Assembly: GCF_918797505.1 (NCBI RefSeq) | Contig: NC_092800.1 | Location: 34,214,263-34,278,262, forward strand | Direction: 5' to 3' | DNA from: Bemisia tabaci | Lineage: Eukaryota > Arthropoda > Insecta > Hemiptera > Aleyrodidae | DNA: 64,000 nt | Shown: positions 10,332 through 21,180 of the stretch, piece after piece | Layout of the letters: every line of letters starts with the position of its first letter | Position numbering within the stretch: position 1 is the stretch's first letter | Position numbers and translations under genes: made by a program | The notes under the pieces: generated by a model | The model's database searches: none | The model's input: only the letters and a program-made list of their open reading frames with translations | What the model was told of the DNA's origin: nothing

Positions 10332-10855
10332 TCCTCGAAAAATTTCTTGAGATATTATTTTGACTTAAAGCGTCGTTCACTGGAAAAAAACACATTGGAT
10401 CTAGAGTCCAGACTCTTGAAGACATTGACAAGAAAAAGTACTCTTGATTCAATCGGATTTTTGCTTGAATCAAAACGAAACCCGCTTAAATTAAGAGGCT
10501 TAGTTCTTGATTTAAGCTAGATTCCAATTGAATCGAGAGTACTTTGTCTTGTCGATGTTTTTAAGAGTCTGGACTTTAGATCCAATGTGTTTTTTCCAGT
10601 GTTTCTTGTCGACAAATTTGGTTGTTTTAGTTAAATCTGTTTGAATTCCACTGAAAGTCAGTTTTTTTCGTTAAAAAGGTGTCATTTTGATATCGTTAAG
10701 TTTCAGTTTAAAAAAAGATGGCAAAACGACGTTTCCTCAACTCAAAAAAATAATTTTAAGTTATCTTCACGAATTTTACCAGAAAAAATCAAATTTTGTC
10801 CATAAGAAACAACGCTTTAAGTCAAAATAATATCTCAGGAAATTTTTTTTCAGTG
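10332..10855. mobile_element. Long-hairpin element AA, host of a G insertion
   Basis: The left arm GAGATATTATTTTGACTTAA (10349) and right arm TTAAGTCAAAATAATATCTC (10817) are inverted repeats. The arm continues past the inserted G element (TTTCTTGTCGACAAATTTGG against ATCAAATTTTGTCCATAAGAAA). The right end is AAATTTTTTTTCAGTG, so it belongs to the CACTG-ended clan. Confidence 0.75.
10378..10601. mobile_element. MITE family G, copy 1 (palindromic, 224 bp)
   Basis: Starts CACTGGAAAAAAACACATTG and ends CAATGTGTTTTTTCCAGTG. Nearly the whole element is one hairpin (AGAGTCCAGACTCTTGAA mirrored by AAGAGTCTGGACTTTAGA). It interrupts the left arm of element AA. Removing it with one TT restores arm pairing, so the target duplication is the dinucleotide TT. 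Confidence 0.9.
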
Positions 10856-11681
10856 TCGGCAGATTTGTCCATCAGTATTATTGTTAATTCAAGTAATTGT
10901 AATGTCAAATTCAAGTGGATCAATTAATTTTTTATCAAAGAAAAGTTCATTCTTTCGCATTTTAAACAGAAAACTTCATTTGGATTAAATAAAATTCTGT
11001 CATTCCGAAAAAATGTATTTAAGAGACGGACTTTTTTTCTACGTGAATGAAGAACGTTTTTTTATAATTTTTCCATGTATCGCCGCTTTCTTCACTGATA
11101 GTGCGTCAAAATTTATCGCAGATATCATCGTCATCAGAAATAATGAGTCTCAAGACGACTAAAGTGCCTCAAAATATTACGAAAAGACAATCAATCGGGT
11201 CGTCACATAACATTGCGGATCGACATGAAAATGCGTTCCTCTGGTAGCTTCGTGGTTAACGCCCGCGGAGAAAGGAGCCTCGGCGAAGGGTTTACGAATA
11301 TTGCGGTTAAAAAATCGCTCCAAAATGACAAACCGAACCGGATGCATGACGCTGTGAAGTTCACTTCACAGTCTTATTTTATAAAAGTCAGTGAAAAAAC
11401 CAAAGGATTCCGAGGCCTAGTATCTTTGAACCGATAGACTGTATTTATTTGGAGACTTGAACGCGTGGATAAGAAAGGAGAGACACTTAGTTCCGACGAA
11501 AAACTCGACAAAATTTGCTACTCTGAAAATTTTACCTACATTCTCTGTATCTGGGGGTCACAATTGTCAATTAAATTGGAACTTAACGCTCTCTTTCAGC
11601 AGAGTGCTATGTCACCATATCATGAACATGTCTCATTTTCCATGAACGGTAATTTAAGTTTTTCAGAAGCTCCCGGAAGAT

Positions 11682-11925
11682 CTGCCGTGTTAAGAAAGAA
11701 CGCCGTATGAACATTCGAGAGTTGCCAGATTTCCTTGGATAAAACGTTTATTTTAGAGAAAAATTATGAATATTTTTCCTTGAAATTTTCAGACTTTTCG
11801 ATCAAATTACAAGAAAAATATCTGAGAAATTGGCAGAAAAATGTTCGCTTTTCCTGAAATTTAGTGATTTCCCAGAGGAACGCAAGGCCTTAAGGCTCAT
11901 ACGGCGTTTTTCCTTAGCTAGGCAG
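11682..11925. mobile_element. MITE family A, copy 3, AGAT target duplication
   Basis: CTGCCGTGTTAAGAAAGAAC to GCGTTTTTCCTTAGCTAGGCAG. AGAT lies immediately on both sides (11678-11681, 11926-11929), indicating a 4-bp target duplication. Confidence 0.9.
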
Positions 11926-12478
11926 AGATCATACCTACCCCAGTCTCGCTGGGCAAAATTTTAGGTTTAGAATATGGGCAAAATGTATCAAAGCTGGTGA
12001 ACATATCCATAAACTTGGCTCGATTTTGTCACTCGAGTCTACTCGAAGAAGTCAGTCACAGACCGAAATTGCGGTTTGTGTTTGCTCAATCCAGCTTGCG
12101 TTCGGTTAATCAATCCGTTTGGAAAATTACGAGACCCATGCTCTGTATTTGAATATTAACCCATTGTTTCTCGCCATTGTTCCCGAATAACCTGTTGAAA
12201 CGAGAGGCTAGATTCGGCTGCCCACATTATTCCTCCCGTCCAATCGCAGACTCAACGGTCCGTTGACACGATTGCCAACGACTCTGAATCGAAACATACA
12301 TTGTTTTGGGGTTTTGCCGAGTCGGTTGACAGAATTAATCCGTCAAGCGCTTACGGCCTGTCTGGAAAAGAATTCACTGAAAATTAGAATTTCCGTTTTG
12401 ACTCCGATGACATTTGCTGTGTAAATGGATAATATAAACGGGGCTTATGATGGGTAATTTCTATGTAACCAATACTTC

Positions 12479-12729
12479 AATTGAATCGGGACGTGCGCAA
12501 ACCGCTAATGTTTTCAGACCTCGGTTTTTTTGAGTTGATAATACTTTCAAGGAGTCGGTACAACCATGCAAGTGATGAAGGAACTAATTTTGGGATTAAA
12601 GTAACCCGGAGACGAGTATTAAGGCCACTTTCGTGGTTGCATTCGACTCCGAAAAGTATTATCAACTCAAGAAAACTGAAGACTGGAATAAACTGGACGT
12701 GAGCGGTTTTCCCACGCCCCGATTCAATT
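12479..12729. mobile_element. Hairpin MITE AB (about 250 bp)
   Basis: Left arm AATTGAATCGGGACGTGCGC, then TTGAGTTGATAATACTTTC. Right arm GAAAAGTATTATCAACTCAA, then CACGCCCCGATTCAATT. No second copy was seen. Confidence 0.75.
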
Positions 12730-12742
12730 ATGTTAAACTCAA

Positions 12743-12848
12743 CAGTGGCGTGCCGGGGTGGGTGTTTTGTGATGTATCGATTGATCCACCACTTAAACCT
12801 ATGGAAAAGGATCGAAAAACAGGGTGTTCGCGACGAACAGCTTGATTA
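12743..12848 (+). mobile_element. MITE family C, truncated copy 2
   Basis: CAGTGGCGTG start, GTATCGATTGATCCACCA, then AACCTATGGAAAAGGATCGA and AACAGGGTGTTCGCGACGAA. It stops at CAGCTTGAT, halfway through the family. Confidence 0.8.
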
Positions 12849-13037
12849 AAAAGTCTTAAAAAACTCCGCGTAATCTCTGGACAAAAATCATGTATCATCC
12901 TCATTTTTTCGACGTCAGTTGTCAAACTATCATTGATAATACTTCAAATTTTATTCATTGATGTAGATAGAAAAGATAAATTTTCTTAGCCATGCGTTTA
13001 AGTCTCCTTGCTTAACGTCGCGCTTTACAATCAATCA
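12849..13037 (+). repeat. Repeat shared in inverse with 53607-53790
   Basis: AAAACTCCGCGTAA, TCATCCTCATTTTTTCGACG, AATACTTCAAATTTTATTCA and CTTAGCCATGCGTTTAAGTC match the reverse complement of the 53.6-53.8 kb region at roughly 85% by eye. It lies between two C copies here but not there. Confidence 0.75.
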
Positions 13038-13039
13038 TG

Positions 13040-13200
13040 CAGTGGCGTGGCGTGCTTTGCGTATCGATTGATCTGCCATTTAAACCTATGGAAAAGGATC
13101 GAAAAACAGGGTGTTCGCGACGAACAGCTTGATAATCGATTTCTTTAACACAGCTTTAAATGAAAAACATGGATAATCGATCACTTATGCCTCACCTCTG
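13040..13200 (+). mobile_element. MITE family C, copy 3
   Basis: CAGTGGCGTGGCGTGCTTTG to ATGCCTCACCTCTG. It shares an identical run of over 40 bp, through the GGGTGTTCGCGACGAACAGC segment, with truncated copy 2. This suggests a local duplication that carried the intervening repeat. Confidence 0.85.
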
Positions 13201-13293
13201 AAAATCTATCCAGCTTTACAACCTGAAAACGACCTCTGCTTCCCTCTTGAAGTCCTACGAATGATATTAAGACTCACTCCCAAATTCCTCTGT

Positions 13294-13540
13294 ACTGGAA
13301 AAAAAAAGAAAAAAAAAGAAAAACACATTGGATCTAGAGTCCAGACTCTTGAAAACATTGACAAGAAAAAGGACTCTCAATTCAATCAGATTTAAGCTTA
13401 AATCAAGAACCAAGTCTCTTAATTTGAGCGGATTTCCTTTTGATCCAAGCTTAAATCTGACTGAATCAAGAGTCCTTTTTCTTGTCAATGTTTTCAAGAG
13501 TCTGCACTCTAGATCCAATGTGTTTTTTTTCTCCAGTGTA
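13294..13540. mobile_element. MITE family G, copy 2
   Basis: ACTGGAAAAAAAAAG, then CACATTGGATCTAGAGTCCA; mirrored by TAGATCCAATGTG and CTCCAGTGTA. TA lies on both sides. The A-rich left end has expanded with AAAAAAG units. Confidence 0.88.
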
Positions 13541-14038
13541 TGATTGATATTAATTCTTATTGTAGAAGATAATTTTAAGATTCACTCCCAAATTCCTCTG
13601 GGAAAGCTGTCCTTTCTTAGCTTACGTACAGAAAACGCAGCTGTGAGTCAGTCTATAAGGCTCGTCACTCTTGTCTAATTGCTGTGGAAGTTAATGGGTC
13701 ATCAATTTGGTATGTGCAGCGGGCAGCGGCCTCTGTTTTATGATGGTCTGCGCATGCGTTATGTGGTCCTAGACCTGGCCGCTCATGTCATCGCCGCGCC
13801 ATGCTTAGCATGCTGCGAACGATGTCGGAACGCAGGACTAAAATCCAGACCGAGCAACGTTGTCATTTTAATAAATATTCCCAATTTTCTACGTAAACAT
13901 CAATGAAATGTAGGCGAATTTCACCTGAAAATTGGCAATACTGCGATCGTGGTACCTTGAATGAAATTTAAGCTTCAGCTTATTAAATTCGCTTTAGCGC
14001 CTTCCGCAACATGCTCAAGTTTAGTTGATTCTCGCACA

Positions 14039-14290
14039 CTGCTCTCCTAAGGAAGAACGCCGTATAAACTATCAGTCGTTGCCATATTTCCTTCAATAAA
14101 AATCGAATTAACTGGGAAAATTATGAATATGTTTCCGTAAATTTTTCAGACAATTTTGGATGCAATTTAATCTTAAGTAAATGCAAATTTCAGGGAAAAA
14201 TATGCACGAATTCCCCTAAAAATACATGTTTTATTCGGGAAATTTAGCAAATCTTGAATGTTCATACGACGCTCTGCCCTAGCAAGGCAG
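14039..14290. mobile_element. MITE family A, copy 4
   Basis: CTGCTCTCCTAAGGAAGAAC and CGCCGTATAAACTATC at the left; GAATGTTCATACGACGCTCT and AGCAAGGCAG at the right. Confidence 0.85.
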
Positions 14291-14689
14291 GATAGGTATC
14301 GGTGACACTTAGATTCATCACAAATATATATCGATCACGAAATCGATTTTGGATCTCCTAAAATCGATTTTTACTTTCTCGCTCCCATAGGGTAGAGAGG
14401 AAGTATTGTCATCCTCCAAAAAAAAAAAAAAAAAAAAAAGTTGAAATTTCATCATTTCTAGACGTTTTAAGGTCCCAGGAGTAAAAATAACCATACTTGA
14501 AAAAATGTGTGTCCGTCCGTGTGGCGTCCCCCAAATCTGTCTACAGCGATATCTCAGAATCTATCTGTTCGATTTCATTCAAAATTGGCACAGGACATCA
14601 TATCTATGGTCTCCTTATGCACGTCCAACGATTTTGAGGTACGCTAAAATTTGGGGGGGCTACGCTCAATTGTCCATTTTTAGCAAAAT

Positions 14690-15180
14690 CACACGGAAAG
14701 CTCATTTTGAAAGACTGTAAATTTTGAAAAATGGCTTTAATTCTTTAAAAATGGGCATCAAGCACATCACCTGGGTCATTAATTTAAGTTCCAAAAAGAT
14801 CTTTGCACTAAACTCAAAATTCAAGGGATTACGAGGCCCAAAAGTAGGGCACTTTGCTCCGCGACATCACAAACAGCTCATTTTCAAGGACTGTAAATTT
14901 TAGAAACAAATGCCTTTAATTCTTCGAAAGTTAGCATAAGAGCACCACCTGGTTCATTAATTTAAGTTCCTGTGAGGTCTTTGGACTAAACTAAAAATTG
15001 AAGGGTTACGCGTCATGTAGCGAGGAGAGCACTTCGGTCAGACGGAGAGCTCATGGACAGTAGATTTTAAAAAAATGCCTTTAATTCTTTGAAAGTTGGC
15101 TCAAAAGCACCACCTGAGGCATTAAATAAGTTCCTAAAGGGTCCTTGGACTAATCTCATAATTGCAGAGGGGCCGATAGG
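14690..15180 (+). repeat. Degenerate tandem repeat, three units of about 175 bp
   Basis: Units start near 14699, 14875 and 15046 (AGCTCATTTTGAAAGACTGT / AGCTCATTTTCAAGGACTGT / AGCTCATGGACAGTAGATTT). Each goes on to TGCCTTTAATTCTTyGAAAG-like, CACCACCTG and TTAAGTTCC blocks. Upstream sequence with GTGTGTCCGTCCGTGTGG and TCGATTTCATTCAAAATTGG probably belongs to the same repeat family. Confidence 0.7.
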
Positions 15181-15355
15181 AAACGCTCAATTCTCCAATG
15201 AATGAGTCGGTACGCTCCTAGATAATAGCAGCGAACACTTTGAGTCAGATGAAACCTAGGAATTCAAATGCATTGTATAATGCATCATATACTATCTCCA
15301 AAATTACTCCGTAGGTATACACCAAGCAAAATTAGACAACTAATCAGGTACTTAC

Positions 15356-15486
15356 ATTACATACAATTATCGAAGCTAAAACGCAAGCACTGACACTTGG
15401 ATTTTTATTAGAAACTAATATGTTTGTTGTTGATGAATTTAGAATCCCGGCAGATTCCACCTTTCGCGGTTCCTTTTTACGAGGTA
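15356..15486 (-). CDS. Possible single coding exon, partial
   Basis: On the minus strand a 131-nt open segment is bounded by an AT-rich, T-rich tract ending in TGTTCAG (acceptor) and by AAT/GTAAGT (donor). It would encode about 43 residues beginning PRKKEPRKVESAG. An ATG-initiated reading also exists without the upstream splice and begins MFVQFYYIIILYLC, which is signal-peptide-like. A CpG-rich stretch with GCGCCACCGGCGCC lies just upstream (15.6-15.7 kb) and could be its promoter. I could not find the neighbouring exons and recognise no family. Confidence 0.2.
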
Positions 15487-15599
15487 CTGAACACAAATAT
15501 AATATAATAATATAATAAAACTGCACAAACATGATTGATTTAATTAGGTATTGATGTTGTTGTTGCGAGGTTTGTTGACTTGACACGGGGTTACGACTG

Positions 15600-15740
15600 G
15601 TTACGAGCAGCAAGAAGGTGGCGCCGGTGGCGCTCTCTATTGTTTTCGTTTCGAATTACGGGGATACGCGCTAAGGAACTGGCGCTCTTGGCGGGCGGGT
15701 GGTGAACCATTACCAGCAGGTAGATTCGCCCGCCAAATTT
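15600..15740 (-). promoter_or_regulatory. GC-richer segment upstream of the possible exon
   Basis: This short segment has GGCGCCGGTGGCGC, GGCGCTCTTGGCGGGCGGG and GATTCGCCCGCC in an otherwise AT-rich stretch. It matches none of the window's MITEs. It sits just 5' of the possible minus-strand exon, which is the only reason to suggest a promoter. Confidence 0.15.
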
Positions 15741-16182
15741 AAAATTTGGACGATGCTAAGCGAAAACCGTTTAGTTTTAAGACTATTTAAACATCGAATA
15801 GTCAATCTACCCATTGAAGTAGATTTTTGATGGCTTTTGACCGTGCTTAAGGAAAGATTATAACATATAATCGTATCTGAAGTATGATGCCAATGAATCT
15901 AATGGATCCTAATGAATCGTAGAAAAGCTAAGATTTTTACGGATCGCCGTCTTTAATAGGAGGCATCATTAATCAATTACATATTTAATTGAAGATGCCT
16001 CATAATATCGACAAGTCGAGTCTGAATGTATGAATTCATCCTATATCTCGAAGACATTTACAATATAGTGCAGTGGTTTGAATAAAAATTTCATAACTAT
16101 TATCCTGCGATCAAAATTCCAATCAAACTTTATGATTTTGTGAAATTGGCAGTATTTTTCTAAATATTGCAGTAAAAGTGTC

Positions 16183-16328
16183 TATGCCGGCGCGGAGCGC
16201 CGGCAAAAGCGAGAAAGTCTTGTGCGATCTTCGCACCATGATGGGGGGCGAAGCCCCCCCACATGCCGGCGCGAAGCGCCGGTACGCGGCGCTTGCGCCG
16301 CGCATAAATTGGCCGGAGGCCAATTTTT
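16183..16328. repeat. Five consecutive GC-rich short hairpins
   Basis: In order: CCGGCGCGGAGCGCCGG, GGGGGGCGAAGCCCCCC, CCGGCGCGAAGCGCCGG, GCGGCGCTTGCGCCGC and TTGGCCGGAGGCCAA. Each has a 3-5-nt loop. The block is sharply GC-rich within AT-rich DNA and ends at a T run. It could be a Helitron-like or unknown repeat terminus, or a structured RNA segment. No second copy is in the window. Confidence 0.7.
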
Positions 16329-16329
16329 T

Positions 16330-17965
16330 TTTTACATTTAAATCTCAAAATTGCGCCGATTATCGAGTTACAATAAATTGTCGAATTACAAGCATTGCGA
16401 ATGCTCCAGTTTTGAAAGATCAGGATTTTTTACTCTTACCTACTACTAATCAATTTATGCCTATTCTGAAAACGTCATTGCTATGACTCAAAGAACCGTC
16501 TCAGCTGATTTTTTACCAAAAAAAGTACGATTGGTCCGGGATCATCAAACTTAGAGTTCAGTTTTTGTTCGATTTTTCCTACGTTTCCTTTTTTTTCTGA
16601 GCTGAGTTTGTGCTATTTTCCCAAACAAGGATAATTTATTCAACGGTTTTGCTGGAGGACGAACAACACCAGCTCCGCGTCTGAGTGTTTCCATCAGAAT
16701 GTGGGCGTTTCCCGAAGATTCAGTCTGGCTTTAGAGAGCATAGCATCGGTGCCAAATGGTGGATACAATTGAAACTTTTCGCATTCGAAACTTAATGGCA
16801 GAAATAAGACATACTAACTCTGAAGATCACACCTCCCTAGTTTTGAAAAATTTAAAAAATTTACAGTTCAACGTTGATGATGTGTGACAATTCGAGCAAA
16901 TTTGTTGATGAATAACAAGTCCAACAAACTAATTGCTTCTCAAATCCTCAACGCCGAGCCGTAGTTGAATCGTAAGGTTTACGTTCTTTAAAAGAGGAAA
17001 ATTTGCGGACATGAAACAACCTAAAATTTCCAATTTTTTTTTTTTTTTGGTTTCCCTGGAATTTTTTCCGAGGGCAGGTTCTTTTCTGGTCACGAGCCAA
17101 GAATTCATTGATAATTATCAAAACAATCTGAACCAAAATTTTCCTCCGTCGTTCAAAAATTGCATCAATTTCCAATTTTTTAGACCATACTCAGCGGATA
17201 TAGGTTGGATTTTAAGCCCAATAAGTGAAAATTATTCAAAGGCTAAGAATCCCTTTTTTCGGTGAAGTATGATCAACGAGCTACTTACAAGTAATATGTT
17301 CCCTAGTTGCGGAAATACAATAAAAAAGTCAGGTTTCACAGGTATAGTTTTATGCCGTAAAATGAATTTTGAATGCACGAATACAAATGAATTACATACA
17401 AAGATTGAATGAATACAAATTAAGTTATTAAGAAGTAGGGCGAAATCAGTTAAAAATCACGTTGAGAGTTTTGTACTTTTTACAGGACGTTTTCCGTTAA
17501 TCAAGGCTTACATAAAAATGTTAAGTTTTAACAGCTTAGTGTTATTAAACGTTATTACTTTGTGTGGCTCTGCCAATAGGATTCAGTGAATAAGGTCTAG
17601 TTCAAAAAACTCGCGACTGTTCCGTCCGACACTCGTCGTCGCCCCTCTGATATAAGGGCGTATCTTAATTTGTGCATAAGCCTTGTTTTACGTACAAATC
17701 CATGCTTTCTGGAGCTCATGCGGAAATCGAGATAAGGTCTTACGCCAGTAAAGCGACGAGTCATCATCAGGCAAGATGATCACTGTTGCCCATCAAAAAA
17801 TGTTGAATCCTCGAACTTCCTTCTGACCTTCTAACATTGCTTAAGTAACCACTAACTTGTGACACTAACTTGTACAGGATTCTTATAGCGTTTCATCTCC
17901 AACCAGAAAATGCCCAATTTGGCAACCGAGGAGAAGCGGCTCCTCCGATCGCGAAAGGCCACTCG
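16330..17965. other. Unassigned AT-rich stretch
   Basis: Small ORFs of 75-102 codons only. T run at 17035-17048. Nothing assigned. Confidence 0.4.
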
Positions 17966-17968
17966 TTT

Positions 17969-17982
17969 GGGGGGGGGGGGGG
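17969..17982 (+). repeat. Poly(G) run
   Basis: G run of about 14 within the GGGGGGATTTATCAG context. It only affects ORF phasing here. Confidence 0.9.
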
Positions 17983-18036
17983 ATTTATCAGAAGAGGGGC
18001 AGTCCGTCGTGCGCCTCCCGCCTGCACCTCCCTTGC

Positions 18037-18089
18037 TGTCTGTGAAAAATTATTAATCGATCCCTTGTCTGTGAAAAATTATTAATCGA
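18037..18089 (+). repeat. 29-bp direct tandem duplication
   Basis: TGTCTGTGAAAAATTATTAA plus TCGA occurs twice, 29 bp apart, with identical 24-nt cores. Confidence 0.85.
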
Positions 18090-18399
18090 ATTTTTCGTTC
18101 GCATGCAACTCCAAGCACCAGAGTTGCTCATTTTCACGGAAAAAATTGACTCTGAAAAGCCATGCTCCATCAGCAAAGATGGATGACGGTACCTGCAAAA
18201 ATAAAAATTTGAAATTTCCTTTGTATGTGTCATTTGAGAAAATATTTATGGGTAGTCGCACATGTGGACGCATTTAAATAAAAAGGAACTATTTCTATTG
18301 TGGCATTGGAAACACACCTGCATACAGGGCCCAGGTCAGAATGAAGATAGTTTCTTGTGATTTAAATATACGTCCAATTGTGGGTGCTCGCGTTCATGG

Positions 18400-18690
18400 T
18401 TGAATCAGTGAAAATGGAAGCTCACTAGATCAGAAAAATGAAAATGCTTAAGAGACACCAAAAACTGTGTTGTAGGTGAAGAGGTTTGTAAGAAAAGAAG
18501 CTTTTCGGGGTGGAAAGACAATCATTACTTTGAGACACATACTTCCTACATACATTACTTTGGATTGGCAAAGATTCGTCATACTCAATGGCTTTTATAA
18601 AGATTGAGCATCTTTGATGATTTTTTTTTCAGTTTTCGAGTTAGTGTGTTTTTATTTTCACAGATTCACTAATTGTCTCACCACATATTT
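18400..18690. mobile_element. Possible Y-family element
   Basis: The right end TTTTCGAGTTAGTGTGTTTT, then CACAGATTCA, resembles the right arm of element Y at 25732-25772. The left end TTGAATCAGTGAAAATGG resembles its left arm but is diverged. Confidence 0.4.
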
Positions 18691-20146
18691 CTAGATAAAA
18701 ATCAACAGCTGTATAATCCGAATATATGAGGTAAAAATATAGATTGAATCTAAAAGTCACCGTACAGGTTTTCTTTTTCATGAATACAGAGGAAATGATA
18801 AGCAAATTGAACACAAATTAAAGCTAACTGACTAGAGAGAAATCATATTTGTTTGTTTATTGCCGAAACGACGTCATTTCCTTAGTCATCATTGAATAAT
18901 TTAAATCTGCAATTGAATTCATTTTTCCCATACGAATAGGTGATGTTATAAACGTGCCCATGTATACTCTATCTTTATCTACTAGTGGGTCAGAAACTAA
19001 ACTATGCAGACATCTGAAATTCAATGATTTTAGTTAGAAGTAAGAACTACTAGACGAACTGAGCACGAGAATATCATCGGTTTCCAAATAGGAAAATTAT
19101 GCAAAAAGTTATGATGAAGTGGTCTAATATACCAAGTAAAATACATGTGTTTTAATGGGAAATGCCACAATACGATTTCGGAGGTGTGCATTTTTCACTT
19201 TTAAAACTACCTATGTGTGTCTCCAATGTTCGACATTAGGAGAGGAAAAGCGAAAAAAAAATCGATCGTAATAACCCATCTCACCAGTCGCTTATTTCCA
19301 TACTTAGGAAGAAAATTCTCGCGGTGCAACTGATTCATTGCTGATCGGATAAATGATCGTGAAACAATGGAACGTCGACGGCAGCATCAAAGCAAAAATG
19401 GACGTATTTCTGCCAAACGGAACTAAGTGCATCAAGACATGAGCCCTGAGACCCATAAGAATATACGCATAACATGGCTCACGTCATAATGCACATAGTT
19501 CTATTGGCAGTAATACGTTTAAATTAAGTATAATTCACTTACGAGTCGTCGCGTCGCGGAACTGATCTTTTGCAAAAAATACCCGCCATTTTTCGGACTT
19601 TCTTGCGGTCAAGAGGCCTCCTGTTCGCTCGAGCGGCAAAACAAAAGGAGGAAAACAGGAGGGCACCACAGTCCCCCGGAAATATTCGAGGTGCCACAAG
19701 CTGCTATCGAGAAATCCATGACTCATTCATTTATTCTGCCGTATTTTCAATTATCGGCAGATTTATCTCTTCCACTTTTTTCTTTTTCCTTTTTCCTCCG
19801 TCCATTTGTTGATTACTCACCGTTCTAAAGTTTCTATCTCTTTTTTTTTTTGCTTCAGGTAAATGCTGCTGGCAGTCGCCATTGTTTTGGCAAACCGGAT
19901 CTTCGGTTCGATTCTCTCCCTTCCTTTTTTTTAATTTTGATGCCTCGGTGATGAGTGCATAAAACGTGATGAATGGTGAGTCGCTAAGTCGATTTTAATT
20001 CCTCACAAACGATCTTTTATTAGAAAACCACCCGGAGACTGGAAAATTTATTGAGGACAAATTCCTGCGCTGTTTAATTTAGAATGAGACCGAGAGACTT
20101 TGTTATTTGCAATGAATTTTCTCTACAATAGTAGTAGTTTAGGATA
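18691..20146. other. Unassigned apart from one H element
   Basis: AT-rich, no repeats matched except H at 19396-19525. A T tract then GCTTCAG at 19842-19858 is acceptor-like but leads to no convincing exon. Confidence 0.35.
19396..19525. mobile_element. MITE family H, copy 2
   Basis: AAATGGACGTATTTCTGCCA and TGGCAGTAATACGTTTAAATT ends, with ATGAGCCCTGAGACCCATAA inside. Confidence 0.88.
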
Positions 20147-20310
20147 CAGTGGCGTGGCGTGCTTTGCGATATATCGATTTATTTACCATTTAAACCTATG
20201 GGAAAGGATCGATAGACAGAGTGTTCGCAACGAACACCTTTAATCGATTCTTTACCATAGCTTCAAAGGAGAAATATCGATAATCGCGATCATTTACGCC
20301 ACGCCACTGC
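20147..20310 (+). mobile_element. MITE family C, copy 4 (full)
   Basis: CAGTGGCGTGGCGTGCTTTG left end and TTTACGCCACGCCACTGC right end. AACCTATGGGAAAGGATCGA lies in the left half, and ACCATAGCTTCAAAGGAG mirrors its AAACCTATGG region. Confidence 0.9.
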
Positions 20311-20325
20311 TAGGCCCTGGTAAAA

Positions 20326-20480
20326 ATTGGCATTAGAATCTGTGTTCCAAAATACCATAGACCTACAGCCGGCTGTAAGATTTCCAATAGCTTCTATAGC
20401 AGGCTACACAATTTCTTATAGCCTTTTATCGCCGATGGCGATTAAGCAACAGCCAGGCGATAAAGTGTATGTTAAACGTT
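20326..20480 (+). repeat. Repeat R, copy 1
   Basis: CTACAGCCGGCTGTAAGATT, TTCTTATAGCCTTTTATCGC and CAGCCAGGCGATAAAGTGTA. The last two motifs recur at 21.02-21.08 kb. Confidence 0.7.
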
Positions 20481-20710
20481 ACTAATTACCTACGGATGCT
20501 AGGACTTAGTGAGTTTTTGGAATACTGCTCTCTTTTTGGGCCGTAGTATCTTGATTTATTTTGCGAGGAAAGCTCCTTAGTTTTGATGGATGCCTGCCAT
20601 TACTAATATATTAGAGCGCCTTCAGTTTTGTATGATACTGTGCAATACCTCTGGTGTGAAATAGTTGCTTCAAGCGCCGTAGCAGGCGGGCAGCCAGCGC
20701 GAAACACGCA

Positions 20711-20790
20711 TTGGCGCCTACAAACCTAACAGGGATACTTCACGCGTTGCGCAATGCGTGAAGTATGCTTGTTAGGTTTGTAGGCGCCAG
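20711..20790. repeat. 80-bp hairpin with L-related core
   Basis: GGCGCCTACAAACCTAACAG and GGATACTTCACGCGTTGC pair with GCAATGCGTGAAGTATGC and GTTAGGTTTGTAGGCGCC. The stem is about 38 bp with almost no loop. The TACTTCACGCnTTGCG core also occurs in L units at 46.5 kb. Confidence 0.85.
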
Positions 20791-21004
20791 TGCGTCGCCG
20801 CTCCGCTTTGTGTTAGGCTCTAATATTTAATCAGGCGGAGTCAGCGTTATTCAACTCATGATTTTGAAATGTTTGCACACCCTGTATGGATTATTCTCAT
20901 TTTAATTGATGAAAAAAAATATGTATTAAAGGAAAATATAATGTGTGTTTTGTAAATATTAAGGTGGTTCCGTATCAAACTTAATGATTTCCCAAGCACA
21001 CAAA

Positions 21005-21180
21005 TTTCTACAGAATTTCTCATAGCCTTTTATAATCGATGGCGAAAAAGCGACAGCCAGGCGATAAAGTGTAAAGCCCGGCGATAGGAACTATAGCCCG
21101 GCTGCATAATTTTTTATCGCTTCGTATAGCCCGGCCGTATGATTTTCTTCACATTCTACAGCCAGGGGGATCCGCAATAC
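21005..21180 (+). repeat. Repeat R, copy 2
   Basis: TCATAGCCTTTTATAATCGA, CAGCCAGGCGATAAAGTGTA, then CCCGGCGATAGGAACTATAG and GCCCGGCTGCAT. It carries several short inverted GCCCGGC motifs. Confidence 0.7.

Larger units (their letters stand above)
15201..16180. other. AT-rich stretch around the possible minus exon
   Basis: Apart from the possible exon and GC-richer patch listed separately, no repeat family or ORF is recognised. Confidence 0.35.

Noticed and set aside
19890..19925. GGTTCGATTCTC as part of a tRNA gene
   Set aside because: No A box, no acceptor-stem pairing at the needed distance.
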